From Lelliottia amnigena (lineage in GTDB: Bacteria; Pseudomonadota; Gammaproteobacteria; Enterobacterales; Enterobacteriaceae), in contig LR134135.1 of NCBI GenBank assembly GCA_900635465.1, positions 930,001 to 994,000 of the forward strand: a stretch of 64,000 nt of DNA, in the 5' to 3' direction. A program made the translations under genes and the position numbers. The notes under the pieces are model-generated. The model ran no database searches and was not told where the DNA came from. It saw nothing but the letters and a program-made list of their open reading frames with translations. Below are positions 27,571-37,656 of this stretch, piece after piece (position 1 is the first letter of the stretch; each line of letters starts with the position of its first letter).

Positions 27571-29342
27571 GTGCGATTATTTGCTCAATTAAGCTGGTAC
27601 TTCCGCCGGGAGTGGCGACGCTATCTCGGCGCAGTAGCCCTGCTTATTATCATTGCCATTCTGCAACTGATTCCGCCCAAAGTGGTGGGATATGTGGTGG
27701 ATGGCGTCACGGAACAACATTACACCACCGCACGGGTGATGATGTGGGTCGGCACGCTGGTCCTGACTGCGGTGATTGTCTACCTGTTGCGCTACGTCTG
27801 GCGTGTGCTGCTGTTCGGGGCGTCTTATCAGCTGGCCGTGGAGCTACGCGAGGATTTTTATCGTCAGTTAAGCCGTCAGCATCCTGAATTCTACCTCCGC
27901 CATCGCACTGGCGATCTGATTGCGCGCGCCACCAACGACGTGGATCGCGTGGTCTTTGCCGCCGGGGAAGGGGTCTTAACGCTGGTGGATTCGCTGGTGA
28001 TGGGCTGTGCGGTGCTGATTGTTATGTCGACGCAAATCAGCTGGCAGCTCACGTTGCTGGCGCTGTTGCCGATGCCGATTATGGCGCTGGCGATCAAGCG
28101 CTATGGCGATCAACTGCACGAGCGTTTCAAGCTGGCGCAGGCGGCGTTCTCGTCGCTCAACGACAGAACCCAGGAGAGCATGACCAGCATCCGGATGATC
28201 AAAGCTTTTGGTCTTGAGGATCGCCAGTCGGCGCTGTTTGCTGCGGATGCCGCGGACACCGGCGCGAAAAACCTCCGCGTGGCGCGGATTGACGCCCGGT
28301 TCGATCCACAATTTATATCGCCATCGGTACCGCGAACATGCTGGCGATCGGTGGCGGAAGCTGGATGGTCGTCAACGGTTCAATGACGCTGGGCCAACTG
28401 ACCAGCTTTGCCATGTATCTTGGCCTGATGATTTGGCCGATGCTGGCGCTGGCGTGGATGTTTAACATCGTTGAACGCGGCAGTGCAGCGTACAGCCGTA
28501 TTCGCGCGATGCTCGCCGAAGCGCCTGTTGTTAACGACGGCACCGAATCCGTGCCGGAAGGGCGCGGTGTGCTGGACGTTGCCATCCGTCAATTCACCTA
28601 TCCGCAAACCGAAAACCCGACGCTTGAGAACGTGAACTTCACGTTGCATCCGGGACAAATGCTGGGGATTTGCGGGCCGACAGGTGCCGGGAAAAGTACC
28701 GTGCTGTCTCTGATTCAGCGCCACTTTGATGTCACGCAGGGTGAAATTCGTTTTCACGATCTCCCGCTGACGCGTTTGCAGCTCGACGCCTGGCGCAGCC
28801 GTCTTGCGGTCGTGAGTCAAACGCCGTTTTTGTTCTCCGATACGGTGGCAAACAATATTGCGCTGGGGCATCCGAATGCGACACAAGAAGAAATTGAGCA
28901 TGTGGCTCGGCTTGCCAGCGTCCACGACGATATTCTGCGCCTGCCGCAGGGGTATGAAACTGAAGTCGGCGAGCGCGGCGTGATGCTCTCCGGCGGGCAG
29001 AAACAGCGAATTTCCATTGCCCGCGCGTTATTACTGAATGCCGAAATTCTGATTCTGGACGATGCCCTCTCTGCTGTTGATGGCCGCACGGAACACCAGA
29101 TTTTGCACAACTTACGCCAGTGGGGCGAGGGGCGCACGGTGATCATCAGCGCTCACCGATTATCGGCATTGACCGAAGCGAGCGAAATTCTGGTGATGCA
29201 GCACGGGCATATTGCCCAGCGCGGCCATCATGACCAGCTCGCCGATCAGGCGGGTTGGTATCGCGATATGTATCGCTATCAACAGCTGGAAGCGGCGTTG
29301 AACGACGCGCCAGATCTGAATGAGGAGGCCACCGATGCGTAA
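27571..29342 (+). pseudogene. mdlA: ABC transporter MdlA (SmdA), frameshifted
   Basis: A type IV ABC exporter half-transporter: a six-helix domain (about 1-320), then an ATPase with Walker A GPTGAGKST, signature LSGGQ and Walker B ILILDDALS. The frame breaks near 28307, where TTCGATCCACAATT lacks one base relative to the family reading FDPTIYIA. Restoring it gives 590 residues, the E. coli length. The start is GTG, as in E. coli. It overlaps mdlB by 8 bases and is expected to form a heterodimer with it; substrates are uncertain. A sequencing error is likely. Confidence 0.9.
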
Positions 29343-31116
29343 ATTCGTCCAGCTTTGGCCTACGCTAAAACGCCTGCTGGCCTACGGTTCGCCATGGCGT
29401 AAACCGCTCTCTATCGCGGTCGTCATGCTGTGGATAGCGGCGATTGCCGAGGTCAGCGGTCCGCTGCTGATCAGCTATTTTATCGACAATATGGTCGCGA
29501 AAAGCTACATGCCATTAGGGCTGGTGGCCGGGCTGGGTGTGGCCTATGTGGGCCTGCAACTGCTGGCCGCCTCGCTGCATTATGCGCAATCGCTACTGTT
29601 CAATCAGGCAGCGGTCGGCGTGGTGCAGCAGTTGCGCACGGATGTGATGGACGCCGCACTGCGCCAGCCGCTGAGTGAGTTCGATACCCAACCCGTCGGG
29701 CAGGTGATTTCGCGCGTCACAAACGACACCGAAGTGATCCGCGATCTGTACGTCACCGTCGTGGCCACGGTTCTGCGCAGCGCAGCGTTAATTGGCGCCA
29801 TGCTGGTGGCGATGTTCAGCCTCGAATGGCGGATGGCGCTGGTGGCGATTACCATTTTCCCGGCAGTGATGATTGTGATGGTCATTTATCAGCGCTATAG
29901 CACGCCTATTGTGCGTCGACTGCGTGCCTATCTCGCCGATATTAATGACGGCTTCAACGAAGTTATTAACGGCATGAGCGTGATTCAGCAGTTCCGCCAG
30001 CAGGGGCGTTTTGGTGAGCGTATGGGCGAGGCAAGCCGCTCGCACTACATGGCCCGCATGCAAACGCTGCGTCTTGACGGTTTCCTGCTGCGCCCGCTAC
30101 TGAGCCTGTTTTCGGCCCTTGTGCTGTGCGGCCTGCTGATGCTGTTTGGTTTCGGCTCCGGTGGCACAATTGAAGTCGGCGTGCTGTATGCGTTTATTAG
30201 CTATCTGGGGCGTCTCAACGAGCCGCTGATCGAGCTGACGACGCAGCAATCCATGCTGCAACAGGCGGTGGTGGCGGGGGAGCGCGTATTTGAGCTGATG
30301 GACCGCCCGCGTCAGACCTATGGCGATGATGAGCGTGAGCTGCAAAGCGGCGCCATTGCGATTGAAAATGTCTCTTTCGCCTATCGCGAGGATCGGCTGG
30401 TGCTTCAGGATATCAACCTTGACATCCCGTCGCGCAGCTTTGTGGCGCTGGTGGGGCATACGGGGAGCGGGAAGAGTACGCTCGCCAGCCTGTTGATGGG
30501 CTACTATCCGCTGAGCCACGGCGAAATCCGCATTGATGGCCGACCGCTAGCTTCACTGAGTCACGGCGTGCTGCGCAAAGGGGTAGCGATGGTGCAGCAG
30601 GATCCGGTGGTGATGGCTGACTCCTTCTTTTCCAACGTCACGCTGGGACGGCCGTTTACGGAAGAACAGGTCTGGGACGTGCTGGAGAAAGTCCAACTCG
30701 CCGATCTGGTTCGCGGTATGAACGACGGAATATTCACGATGCTCGGTGAGCAGGGGAATACGCTTTCCGTCGGACAGAAACAGCTGCTGGCGCTGGCGCG
30801 CGTGCTGATTGAAACGCCGCAGGTGCTGATCCTGGATGAAGCGACCGCCAGTATAGATTCGGGTACCGAGCAGGCCATTCAGCAGGCGCTGGCTGCCGTC
30901 AGAGAGCACACCACGCTGGTGGTGATTGCGCACCGCCTTTCGACGATTGTCGATGCGGACACCATTCTGGTGCTGCATCGCGGACAAGCCGTTGAGCGTG
31001 GGAATCACCGCCAGCTGCTTGAGGCCAAAGGGCGCTATTGGCAAATGTATCAATTGCAGCTTGCCGGTGAAGAGCTGGCCGCCAGCACGCGCGAAGAGGA
31101 ATCGTTGAGCGCGTAA
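29335..31116 (+). CDS. mdlB: ABC transporter MdlB (SmdB)
   Basis: A 593-residue exporter half-transporter, partner of MdlA. It has a membrane domain with six helices (about 1-310), then a nucleotide-binding domain with Walker [10 protein letters not shown] (near 374), signature LSVGQ and Walker [12 protein letters not shown]. The signature is degenerate at the second G (SVGQ rather than SGGQ), as in E. coli MdlB. The ATG at 29335 (after GAGGAGG) overlaps the end of mdlA, implying coupling. Confidence 0.95.
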   Translation: MRKFVQLWPTLKRLLAYGSPWRKPLSIAVVMLWIAAIAEVSGPLLISYFIDNMVAKSYMPLGLVAGLGVAYVGLQLLAASLHYAQSLLFNQAAVGVVQQLRTDVMDAALRQPLSEFDTQPVGQVISRVTNDTEVIRDLYVTVVATVLRSAALIGAMLVAMFSLEWRMALVAITIFPAVMIVMVIYQRYSTPIVRRLRAYLADINDGFNEVINGMSVIQQFRQQGRFGERMGEASRSHYMARMQTLRLDGFLLRPLLSLFSALVLCGLLMLFGFGSGGTIEVGVLYAFISYLGRLNEPLIELTTQQSMLQQAVVAGERVFELMDRPRQTYGDDERELQSGAIAIENVSFAYREDRLVLQDINLDIPSRSFVALVGHTGSGKSTLASLLMGYYPLSHGEIRIDGRPLASLSHGVLRKGVAMVQQDPVVMADSFFSNVTLGRPFTEEQVWDVLEKVQLADLVRGMNDGIFTMLGEQGNTLSVGQKQLLALARVLIETPQVLILDEATASIDSGTEQAIQQALAAVREHTTLVVIAHRLSTIVDADTILVLHRGQAVERGNHRQLLEAKGRYWQMYQLQLAGEELAASTREEESLSA

Positions 31117-31145
31117 TGCACCAGAATTACGCACATTGCTAACAG
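31117..31145 (+). promoter_or_regulatory. Possible distal NtrC half-site upstream of glnK
   Basis: TGCACCAGAATTACGCA at 31117 has the left NtrC half TGCACCA but a poor right half. A further GGTGCA lies at 31158-31163. It is a candidate auxiliary enhancer site only. Confidence 0.35.
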
Positions 31146-31170
31146 GGATTTTCTGTTGGTGCAAAAATAC

Positions 31171-31205
31171 AACGCATCATGCACTGTCATGGTGCGTTTT
31201 TTTTA
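31171..31205 (+). terminator. mdlB terminator overlapping an NtrC site
   Basis: AACGCATCATG pairs with CATGGTGCGTT (one mismatch) across CACTGT, followed by eight T residues. The NtrC box at 31180-31196 lies inside the hairpin. Confidence 0.8.
31180..31196 (+). promoter_or_regulatory. NtrC (GlnG) enhancer site for glnK-amtB
   Basis: TGCACTGTCATGGTGCG matches the NtrC consensus TGCACY-N4-TGGTGCA in all but the final base. It lies about 90 bases upstream of the sigma-54 promoter, a usual enhancer distance. Confidence 0.8.
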
Positions 31206-31268
31206 GTTAAGTCCGAAATTCCCCCTCGCTTCGCCACGCCAGCCTGATTTTGTCCTCTTTTCCAACTC

Positions 31269-31284
31269 TGGCACAGGGCTTGCA
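31269..31284 (+). promoter_or_regulatory. Sigma-54 promoter of glnK-amtB
   Basis: TGGCACAGGGCTTGCA fits the RpoN consensus TGGCAC-N5-TTGCW exactly, 55 bases before the glnK ATG. Confidence 0.92.
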
Positions 31285-31338
31285 ATATCTCTTTCGTAAA
31301 CGCTGCGGCCATTATTGAATTCTGACTGGAGGGGATCT

Positions 31339-31677
31339 ATGAAGCTGGTTACGGTTGTCATCAAACCATTCAAACTCGAAGACGTACGTGAAGCGTTGTC
31401 TTCAATGGGTATTCAGGGACTGACGGTCACCGAAGTGAAAGGCTTTGGTCGTCAGAAGGGTCATGCGGAGCTCTATCGTGGAGCAGAATACAGCGTCAAC
31501 TTCCTGCCTAAAGTGAAGATTGATGTGGCGATTGCTGACGATCAGCTTGATGAAGTGATCGATGTGGTCAGCAAAGCGGCCTACACCGGCAAAATTGGCG
31601 ACGGCAAAATTTTCGTTGCCGAATTGCAGCGCGTCATTCGCATCCGTACGGGCGAAGCTGACGAAGCGGCACTGTAA
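31339..31677 (+). CDS. glnK: Nitrogen regulatory PII protein GlnK
   Basis: A 112-residue PII signal protein that binds 2-oxoglutarate and ATP/ADP and blocks AmtB when nitrogen is plentiful. The T-loop uridylylation tyrosine is Tyr51 in GAEYSVNF. The C-terminal PII signature TGKIGDGKIFV (about 83-93) is complete. The ATG after GGAGGGG is used. It is first in the glnK-amtB operon under sigma-54/NtrC control. Confidence 0.97.
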   Translation: MKLVTVVIKPFKLEDVREALSSMGIQGLTVTEVKGFGRQKGHAELYRGAEYSVNFLPKVKIDVAIADDQLDEVIDVVSKAAYTGKIGDGKIFVAELQRVIRIRTGEADEAAL

Positions 31678-31712
31678 GTAACTCCTGGCACACAGTGATA
31701 GGGATCGAGAAA

Positions 31713-32999
31713 ATGAAGAAAACAACAATCAAACTGGCTCTGGGGTCTCTGGCACTGCTGCCGGGCCTGGCAATGGCGGCCCCTGCGGTGGCTGATAAAG
31801 CCGATAACGCTTTTATGATGATCTGCACCGCGCTGGTGCTGTTCATGACTATTCCGGGTATCGCGCTGTTCTACGGCGGCTTAATCCGCGGTAAAAACGT
31901 TCTGTCGATGCTGACTCAGGTTGCCGTGACGTTCGCGCTGGTCTGCGTGCTGTGGGTGGTTTACGGCTATTCACTGGCGTTCGGCGAAGGCAACGCCTTC
32001 TTCGGCAACTTTAACTGGGTAATGCTGAAAAATATTGAACTGACCGCTTTGATGGGCAGTTTCTACCAGTATATCCACGTCGCGTTCCAGGGCTCTTTCG
32101 CCGCGATTACGGTTGGCCTGATTGTTGGCGCGCTGGCGGAACGTATTCGCTTCTCAGCGGTGCTCATTTTCGTGGTGGTTTGGCTGACGCTCTCTTATGT
32201 GCCAATCGCGCATATGGTCTGGGGCGGCGGTCTGCTGGCTTCCCATGGCGCGCTGGACTTCGCAGGCGGTACGGTTGTTCACATTAACGCCGCGGTAGCA
32301 GGCCTGGTGGGTGCATACCTGATTGGCAAGCGCGTAGGTTTTGGCAAAGAAGCGTTCAAACCGCACAACCTGCCGATGGTCTTCACGGGCACCGCGATTC
32401 TGTACTTTGGCTGGTTTGGCTTCAACGCTGGCTCTGCGAGCGCCGCGAACGAAATCGCCGCTTTGGCCTTTGTGAACACAGTTGTCGCAACCGCTGGCGC
32501 AATCCTTTCATGGGTGTTCGGCGAGTGGGTGGTACGGGGTAAACCGTCTCTGCTGGGCGCGTGTTCCGGTGCGATTGCCGGTCTGGTCGGTATCACGCCA
32601 GCCTGTGGTTATGTGGGCGTAGGCGGAGCACTGATCGTGGGTCTGGTTGCCGGTCTGGCAGGTCTGTGGGGCGTGACTGCGCTGAAACGTATTCTGCGTG
32701 TAGATGACCCTTGTGACGTCTTCGGCGTGCACGGTGTGTGCGGTATCGTTGGCTGCATCATGACCGGTATCTTTGCCTCAACGTCTCTGGGCGGTGTGGG
32801 TTATGCAGAAGGTGTGACCATGGGCCATCAGGTTCTGGTTCAGCTGGAAAGCATCGGCGTGACGATTGTCTGGTCTGGTGTCGTCGCCTTCATTGCCTAC
32901 AAACTTGCTGATATGACCGTGGGTCTGCGTGTACCTGAAGAGCAGGAACGCGAAGGTCTGGACGTCAACAGCCATGGCGAGAATGCGTATAACGCGTAA
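31713..32999 (+). CDS. amtB: Ammonium channel AmtB
   Basis: A 428-residue trimeric inner-membrane ammonia channel with a cleavable signal peptide (LPGLAMAAPAVADK) and 11 helices. The twin pore histidines lie in ASHGALDF (His168 equivalent) and DVFGVHGVCG (His318 equivalent). The GlnK-binding C-terminal tail VPEEQEREGLDVNSHGENAYNA is intact. The ATG at 31713 gives the family length. It lies 35 bases after glnK. Confidence 0.97.
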   Translation: MKKTTIKLALGSLALLPGLAMAAPAVADKADNAFMMICTALVLFMTIPGIALFYGGLIRGKNVLSMLTQVAVTFALVCVLWVVYGYSLAFGEGNAFFGNFNWVMLKNIELTALMGSFYQYIHVAFQGSFAAITVGLIVGALAERIRFSAVLIFVVVWLTLSYVPIAHMVWGGGLLASHGALDFAGGTVVHINAAVAGLVGAYLIGKRVGFGKEAFKPHNLPMVFTGTAILYFGWFGFNAGSASAANEIAALAFVNTVVATAGAILSWVFGEWVVRGKPSLLGACSGAIAGLVGITPACGYVGVGGALIVGLVAGLAGLWGVTALKRILRVDDPCDVFGVHGVCGIVGCIMTGIFASTSLGGVGYAEGVTMGHQVLVQLESIGVTIVWSGVVAFIAYKLADMTVGLRVPEEQEREGLDVNSHGENAYNA

Positions 33000-33365
33000 T
33001 AAAAGCAAAAAGGCAACGTAAGTTGCCTTTTTAATGTTTCACCCTCTCCCGCGGGAGATGGCTGGGGTGAGGGCAGCAGACCGCACAAGCTCCAGGCAAA
33101 AAGGCAACGTAAGTTGCCTTTTTTAATGTTTCCCCCTCTCCCGTGGGGAGAGGGTTGGGGTGAGGGCCAGCAGACCGCACAAGCTCCAGGCAAAAAGGCA
33201 ACGTAAGTTGCCTTTTTTACTGTTTTCCCCCTCTTTCGTGGGAGAGGGCTGGGGTGAGCAGACCGCACAAGATCCAGGCAAAAGGCAACGTAAGTTGCCT
33301 TTTTTACTGTTTTCCCCCTCTCCCATGAGAGAGGGCAGGGGTGAGGGCAGCAGACCGCACAAGGC
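33000..33365. repeat. Four tandem copies of a terminator-plus-REP-like unit (amtB/tesB gap)
   Basis: The motif GGCAACGTAAGTTGCC recurs at 33012, 33103, 33197 and 33284 (periods 91, 94 and 87). Each copy is an AAAAAGGCAAC / GTTGCCTTTTT terminator hairpin followed by a CCCTCTCCC...GGGAGAGGG palindrome and a GGGGTGAGGGCAGCAGACCGCACAAG tail. The hairpin is symmetric, so each copy can terminate both amtB and the convergent tesB. Copies differ by small substitutions and indels. Confidence 0.9.
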
Positions 33366-34226
33366 TTAACCGCGATTTCGCATCACCCCTTCCTGCACCG
33401 TTGAAGCTACCAAAACACCATCCTGAGTATAAAACTCACCGCGCACAAATCCGCGCGCGCTGGATGCAGACGTACTTTCCACGCTGTACAGCAGCCATTC
33501 GTTCATATCAAACGGGCGGTGGAACCACATGGAGTGGTCGATAGTCGCCACCTGCATCCCTTTTTCCAGGAAGCCCACGCCGTGCGGCTGCAATGCCACC
33601 GGCAGGAAATTGAAATCAGAGGCATAGCCCAGCAAATATTGATGAACGCGGAGATCTTCCGGCATTGCGCCGTTAGCGCGCATCCATACCTGACGCTTTG
33701 GCTCGGCGATATGGCCTTTCATCGGGTTGTGGAACTCGACCGGGCGGATTTCAAGCGGCTTATCACACAGGAATTTTTCTTTAACCTGCGGCGGCAACAA
33801 ATGCGCCAGCGCACGCGCGATATCCGTTTCTGATTTTAGCTCATCAGGCGCTGGGGCGGACGGCATCGTTTTTTGATGCTCATAACCCGGCTCCGGGGCC
33901 TGGAATGAGGCCGTCATGTAAAAAATCGGTTTACCATTTTGAATGGCAGCCACACGCCGGGCACTAAAACTGTTGCCGTCGCGCAGGACTTCTACATCAT
34001 AAATAATGGGTTTTGCGCTATCGCCCGGACGTAAAAAGTAGCTGTGAAAAGAGTGAACCAGACGGTCTTCGGGCACGGTCTCTTTGGCTGCGTACAGCGC
34101 CTGACCAACGACCTGACCGCCAAAGACCTGGCGTAAGCCGAGATCTTCGCTCTGTCCACGGAAGAGTCCTTCCTCAATTTTTTCCAGATTCAGTAATGTC
34201 AGCAGATTGTTCAATGCTTGACTCAT
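33366..34226 (-). CDS. tesB: Acyl-CoA thioesterase II TesB
   Basis: A 286-residue double-hotdog thioesterase hydrolysing medium- and long-chain acyl-CoAs in the cytosol. The N-terminal repeat has [21 protein letters not shown]. The C-terminal repeat has the catalytic aspartate region [13 protein letters not shown] and the [19 protein letters not shown] signature. The start MSQALNNLL gives the exact E. coli length; the open frame runs 43 codons beyond it into the divergent promoter. Confidence 0.96.
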   Translation of the reverse strand: MSQALNNLLTLLNLEKIEEGLFRGQSEDLGLRQVFGGQVVGQALYAAKETVPEDRLVHSFHSYFLRPGDSAKPIIYDVEVLRDGNSFSARRVAAIQNGKPIFYMTASFQAPEPGYEHQKTMPSAPAPDELKSETDIARALAHLLPPQVKEKFLCDKPLEIRPVEFHNPMKGHIAEPKRQVWMRANGAMPEDLRVHQYLLGYASDFNFLPVALQPHGVGFLEKGMQVATIDHSMWFHRPFDMNEWLLYSVESTSASSARGFVRGEFYTQDGVLVASTVQEGVMRNRG

Positions 34227-34431
34227 AGTCGTCCTCAATAAAGCGCTATCGCGAAAGATACGCTGATTATAACGCAGAATGAGAAGTGGTCCGATGGGTG
34301 CAATAATCTGAATAACGAGGCGAAACCAGGCATAAATAAGTGATATGTGCCACACTTAGTCACGTTATGTTTTTGTTAACGACTTCGGGCGGGATCGATC
34401 CCGCTTGTGCATTGAAGATAAGGAGAACTCA

Positions 34432-35001
34432 ATGAAACTCGTGCACATGTTAAGTGGTTTAGCGGTAGCGGTTGCTCTGTCTGCGTGTGCGGACAAAAGT
34501 GCAGACATTCAGACGCCAGCGCCAAACCCAAATGCGGCAGGGGCGACAACGCAGCCGACCATGCAGCAGCCGAATGTTTCCGGTACGGTTTGGATCCGTC
34601 AGAAAGTGGCTCTGCCGCCGGATGCCGTATTAACCGTGACCCTGTCGGATGCTTCGCTGGCTGATGCGCCGTCAAAAGTGCTGTCGCAGAAGGCTGTACG
34701 AACCGAAGGTAAACAGTCCCCGTTCAGCTTCGTACTGCCCTTTAACCCGGCAGACATTCAGCCGAACGCGCGTATCTTGTTGAGCGCAGCGGTGACCGTC
34801 AATGACAAACTGGTGTTTATCACTGATACGGTACAGCCAGTGATCAACCAGGGCGGGACAAAAGCCGATCTGACGCTGGTTCCGGTTCAGCAGACAGCCG
34901 TTCCGATGCAGCAGGGCGGTGGTTCGGCAACAACCGTTCCGTCAACCTCGCCAACGCAGGTTAACCCGTCTTCTGCCGTTCCTGCACCGACACAGTATTA
35001 A
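34432..35001 (+). CDS. ybaY: YbaY family lipoprotein
   Basis: A 189-residue predicted outer-membrane lipoprotein with lipobox ALSAC (Cys at about 18). It has a Pro/Gln-rich linker (about 25-45), a beta-sandwich domain of the type III-secretion-system-pilotin/YscW-like class (GTVWIRQKVALPPDAVL onward) and a low-complexity Thr/Gln/Pro tail ending APTQY. Function is unknown in E. coli. The ATG after AAGGAGAACTC is chosen. It is divergent from tesB. Confidence 0.92.
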   Translation: MKLVHMLSGLAVAVALSACADKSADIQTPAPNPNAAGATTQPTMQQPNVSGTVWIRQKVALPPDAVLTVTLSDASLADAPSKVLSQKAVRTEGKQSPFSFVLPFNPADIQPNARILLSAAVTVNDKLVFITDTVQPVINQGGTKADLTLVPVQQTAVPMQQGGGSATTVPSTSPTQVNPSSAVPAPTQY

Positions 35002-35009
35002 TCCCCTGA

Positions 35010-35037
35010 CCCTCTCCTTGCGGGGAGAGGGTTTTAA
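35010..35037 (+). terminator. ybaY terminator
   Basis: CCCTCTCC / GGAGAGGG hairpin with TTGC loop and trailing TTTT. It resembles the REP-like palindromes found after amtB. Confidence 0.7.
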
Positions 35038-35346
35038 TACACCCATCGATATTTCTGCATATCGATTTGGCCTTTTCCCGACACCTGCACGCCTTTCTGA
35101 CAGCAACGCCTGGCGCTGACGCTGTAAATCAGGCCCAGTCAGGGAAATCTCCCCATGACGATTCACAACCCGATGCCACGGCAACGTGCTGCCCTCCGGC
35201 AAGCGCTTGAGCACGCCGCCCACCTGACGCGCCGCGCGTGGTGAACCTGCCAGCCGGGCCACATCGCCATAGGTCGTGACGAAACCTTGCGGAATAGAAG
35301 CCACAATTTGCCATACCCGTTGCGGGAAGGTGTCGTTATTGTCCAT
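35034..35346 (-). CDS. atl: Alkyltransferase-like protein Atl (YbaZ), C terminus frameshifted
   Basis: An MGMT-fold protein that binds O6-alkylguanine lesions and hands them to nucleotide-excision repair. The active motif is PWHRVVN, with tryptophan in place of the methyl-acceptor cysteine, the defining ATL feature. The DNA-binding HTH is the AARQVGGVLKRLP region. As given, the frame shifts near 35094-35096 (one extra A in the coding strand, GAAAGGC for GAAGGC) and would read on to 34942 with an unrelated tail. Removing the base gives 103 codons ending KYRWVY. Confidence 0.88.
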
Positions 35347-35349
35347 GCG

Positions 35350-35791
35350 TTAGTCCTGTCGGCGTTTCTCTAAACGGATATCGCCGTCGCCAGCGTCCTG
35401 TTCATTCCCCCATCCCAGATGACGATAAAAGCCCGCTGCGCGTGTGTTCTTTCCGGTTTCCAGCCAAATCGTAGCGCTGTGCTTGAAAAGTTCCTGCTCA
35501 GCAATGTGCACAAGCTGTTTACACAGCCCCAGAGCTTCAAATTGTGGCAGAACAAACGCGGCGAAAAGACAGTTATCCTCCGGGATAATCATGGAAAAAC
35601 CGACAATTTGCTCGTTATCTACTGCGACCCACGCGCAGTCAGAAGTCTGTATCATGGATCTTATCGCCGCGGGCGTAATGCCCAGCGCCTGCATCTCTTC
35701 CTGGTTCATGGAGTTTTCCGTGACCGACGTGCGAACGTCGAACAAACCGGGAACATCGCCGGGAAACTGCGAGTCTAATTTTTACAGCCAT
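35350..35791 (-). pseudogene. GNAT family N-acetyltransferase, 5' frameshifted
   Basis: A small GNAT acetyltransferase. The acetyl-CoA-binding region follows FVLPQFEALGLCKQLVHIAEQEL, with a C-terminal NTRAAGFYRHLGW typical of the fold. The open frame reaches only 35745, but ATGGCTGTAAAAATTAGA at 35791 has a good AAGGATGAGG ribosome-binding site and reads MAVKIR in another frame. A loss of two bases (GA, near 35773) or one extra base joins them to about 147 residues. The substrate is unknown. It lies immediately beside atl. Confidence 0.7.
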
Positions 35792-35885
35792 GCCTCATCC
35801 TTGCGTTCATTTCATGCCGGGATGACGATAATAGCGGATAAATGATGTTCTTTGCGCAATAAACCATCATCCGGTCGCGGTGAAC

Positions 35886-35916
35886 TTGCAATTGCGATCC
35901 TGTGCAGGGATAATGC
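35886..35916 (+). promoter_or_regulatory. ffs promoter candidate
   Basis: TTGCAA (35886-35891) and TAATGC (35911-35916), with 19-base spacing, are followed by a GC-rich discriminator (GCCGGCGCG) typical of stable-RNA promoters. The transcript would start about 20-25 bases before the mature RNA, agreeing with a processed precursor. Confidence 0.5.
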
Positions 35917-35945
35917 GCCGGCGCGTTGGGAACAACGCTCTCAAT

Positions 35946-36059
35946 GGGGGCTCTGTTGGTTCTCCCGCAACACTACTCTGTTTACCAGGTCAGATCCGGA
36001 AGGAAGCAGCCAAAGCGGATGACGTGTGTGCCGGGATGTAGCTGGCAGGGCCCCCACCC
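35946..36059 (+). ncRNA. ffs: 4.5S RNA, signal recognition particle RNA
   Basis: A 114-base RNA with the same length and nearly the same sequence as E. coli 4.5S RNA. It begins GGGGGCTCTGTTGG and ends GGCAGGGCCCCCACCC, whose ends pair. The apical GTCAGATCCGGAAGGAAGCAGCC loop holds the GGAA tetraloop and the internal loop bound by Ffh. The RNA targets membrane proteins to FtsY/SecYEG. Its last 21 bases are part of the island attachment repeat, yet the gene remains complete. Confidence 0.97.
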
Positions 36060-36066
36060 ATTTCTG
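36039..36066. repeat. Left attachment repeat (attL) in ffs 3' end
   Basis: TAGCTGGCAGGGCCCCCACC plus CATTTCTG is repeated exactly at 41545-41572. The left copy completes ffs. Flanking bases differ outside the 28 bases. This is the standard footprint of a tyrosine-integrase element inserted in an RNA gene. Confidence 0.85.
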
Positions 36067-36158
36067 ATAACGCTATGATTTTTATAGCTAAAAATATTAT
36101 TTCTCTGCATTGATTTGCTGATGGTACAACTTTTGTGTATCACTTAATAGGCTAATCA

Positions 36159-37250
36159 ATGTCACATCTGATGCTATCCCGTCACGGGATCTGGTACTAC
36201 CGTAGAGTTTATTCAACACCTCGGAAACGGCGCGAGATTCGTATTTCTCTGCGTACACGTTCAAAGCGCGAAGCTATGAAACGTGCAGAGCAATACATCA
36301 CCTCACAGCCTTTCGCCTGTGTTCCCCAGGCCATCCCGGCACACTCATATTCTGCCCTGGCTGCACCTACGCTGCTGAACGAGAAGAAGCCATTATTTCC
36401 GAACCTGAAAAATGAGTTTGAGAAGTACGGCAATGCGAAAACGGGGTCTGTGGGTGAGCGCGAGATTTTGACGATCAACAGGTGCGTGAATGCGTATTTG
36501 CCTGCGACCAAAGAGCCATTTAGCAAGAGAAGCGCAGCGGCGTTTGTTGATAGTTTGGAAGGATCTGCATCTACCAGAAACCGTTACATCAAAAAGAACT
36601 CGGCGTTTTTCAAATGGCTTGCGACTCGCACGGATGAAGACATTCGAAACCCGTTTGAGGGGATGGGGGGTGAAGGAGACTACAGCACCAATGGATCGCC
36701 GTCCTGCGTATTCGCTCAACGATTTGAAACGCTTGCACATTGCTTTGCATGGTGTGAGGGATTGGAAGCGCTGGGTCATCTTAATCGGGCGATATTCTGG
36801 TATGAGGCAAAATGAGATAAGCCAGCTTTACGACAATGACGTGATGAAAGTTGACGGGGTTTTGGTGCTTCCGTATCGATAACTTAAACCCTAATCAGAC
36901 GCTTAAAACGGACAGTTCACGTCGGTTCGTTCCTATCCATTCGCAACTACTGACACTTGGTCTGGTTGATTTCATATCCGACAGAAAAGGGCATTTGTTC
37001 CCTGAGTTAACCTTGCATCTTGGCAGTTATGGTCACTACTTTAGCCGTTGGTTTACGAGGTTCAGGGGTAAGCATGGTTTGCCTGAGTATCATTCGTTGC
37101 GACACTACGCCGCCACAACATTCAACAAAATGGCTTTCCTGAGCAGTTCGCCACCCAAGTGCTCGGACACTCGAACGCAGCGATCACTTACAACCGATAC
37201 GGGAAGGCATTGATGTCTCGTGCTCGGTTGAACTGGTGGAAACTCTGTAG
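36159..37250 (+). pseudogene. Tyrosine-type site-specific integrase, frameshifted
   Basis: A tyrosine recombinase of about 360 residues read across frames: a short N-terminal arm-binding part (WYYRRVYSTPRKRREIRISL), a core-binding SAM-like domain and the catalytic domain. Arg I is in YSGMRQNEISQL, HxxR in YHSLRHYAAT, and the His/Tyr pair in LGHSNAAITYNRYGK. Frames break near 36665 (extra G in a run of six), 36872 (extra C) and 37131 (one A short), all homopolymers. A fourth shift may precede the C terminus; the stop at 37250 is an estimate. Confidence 0.82.
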
Positions 37251-37308
37251 AACAAAAAACTATGTGGGTGCAAAGCGGAGGCTGAATTTCCTCCGCTTAA
37301 GCTCGATA

Positions 37309-37656
37309 TTATGGTTTTGGGAGAGTCTTGTCTGTTTCGCAACGGCTAAGAGGCAGAATTTTAGAGCTGTAAATCTTTGTCACCTTCTTATCGCTTTTGT
37401 TTACGTCAACTCGAATACATGAGCAACCATACCCATAGTTTCCGTTGGTTTTAACAAATTGGTCATCCGGGAAATCCTTTAATTTTTCGATGCCTGGAGC
37501 AGAATATCCACCTTCCAACGAAATATCCCAAGTACCATCTTTATCAATAAGCCATTGATTGGCTGGTGTAGGGTTTTGCAACCAGCCGCACCGTAACTCA
37601 CTGGCAAAGGCATAACTGCTTAAAATTAGTATGGCCAATGGTAAAAAATTTCTCAT
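37309..37656 (-). CDS. DUF4087-like secreted protein, possible immunity protein
   Basis: A 115-residue protein with a clear signal peptide (LPLAILILSSYAFA, cleavage near residue 19) and cysteines at about 23, 78, 80 and 105 that could form periplasmic disulfides. The RCGWLQNPTPANQWLIDKDG pattern resembles the DUF4087 family, which has no established function. It lies downstream of the muramidase-domain gene on the same strand. A periplasmic protein here suits an immunity or accessory role; this is inference. The region is AT-rich relative to the backbone. Confidence 0.65.
   Translation of the reverse strand: MRNFLPLAILILSSYAFASELRCGWLQNPTPANQWLIDKDGTWDISLEGGYSAPGIEKLKDFPDDQFVKTNGNYGYGCSCIRVDVNKSDKKVTKIYSSKILPLSRCETDKTLPKP

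Noticed and set aside
33000..33365. Regularly spaced repeats resembling a CRISPR array
   Set aside because: The whole 87-94 base period is conserved with no unique spacers, and there are no cas genes; each unit is a terminator hairpin plus REP-like palindrome.
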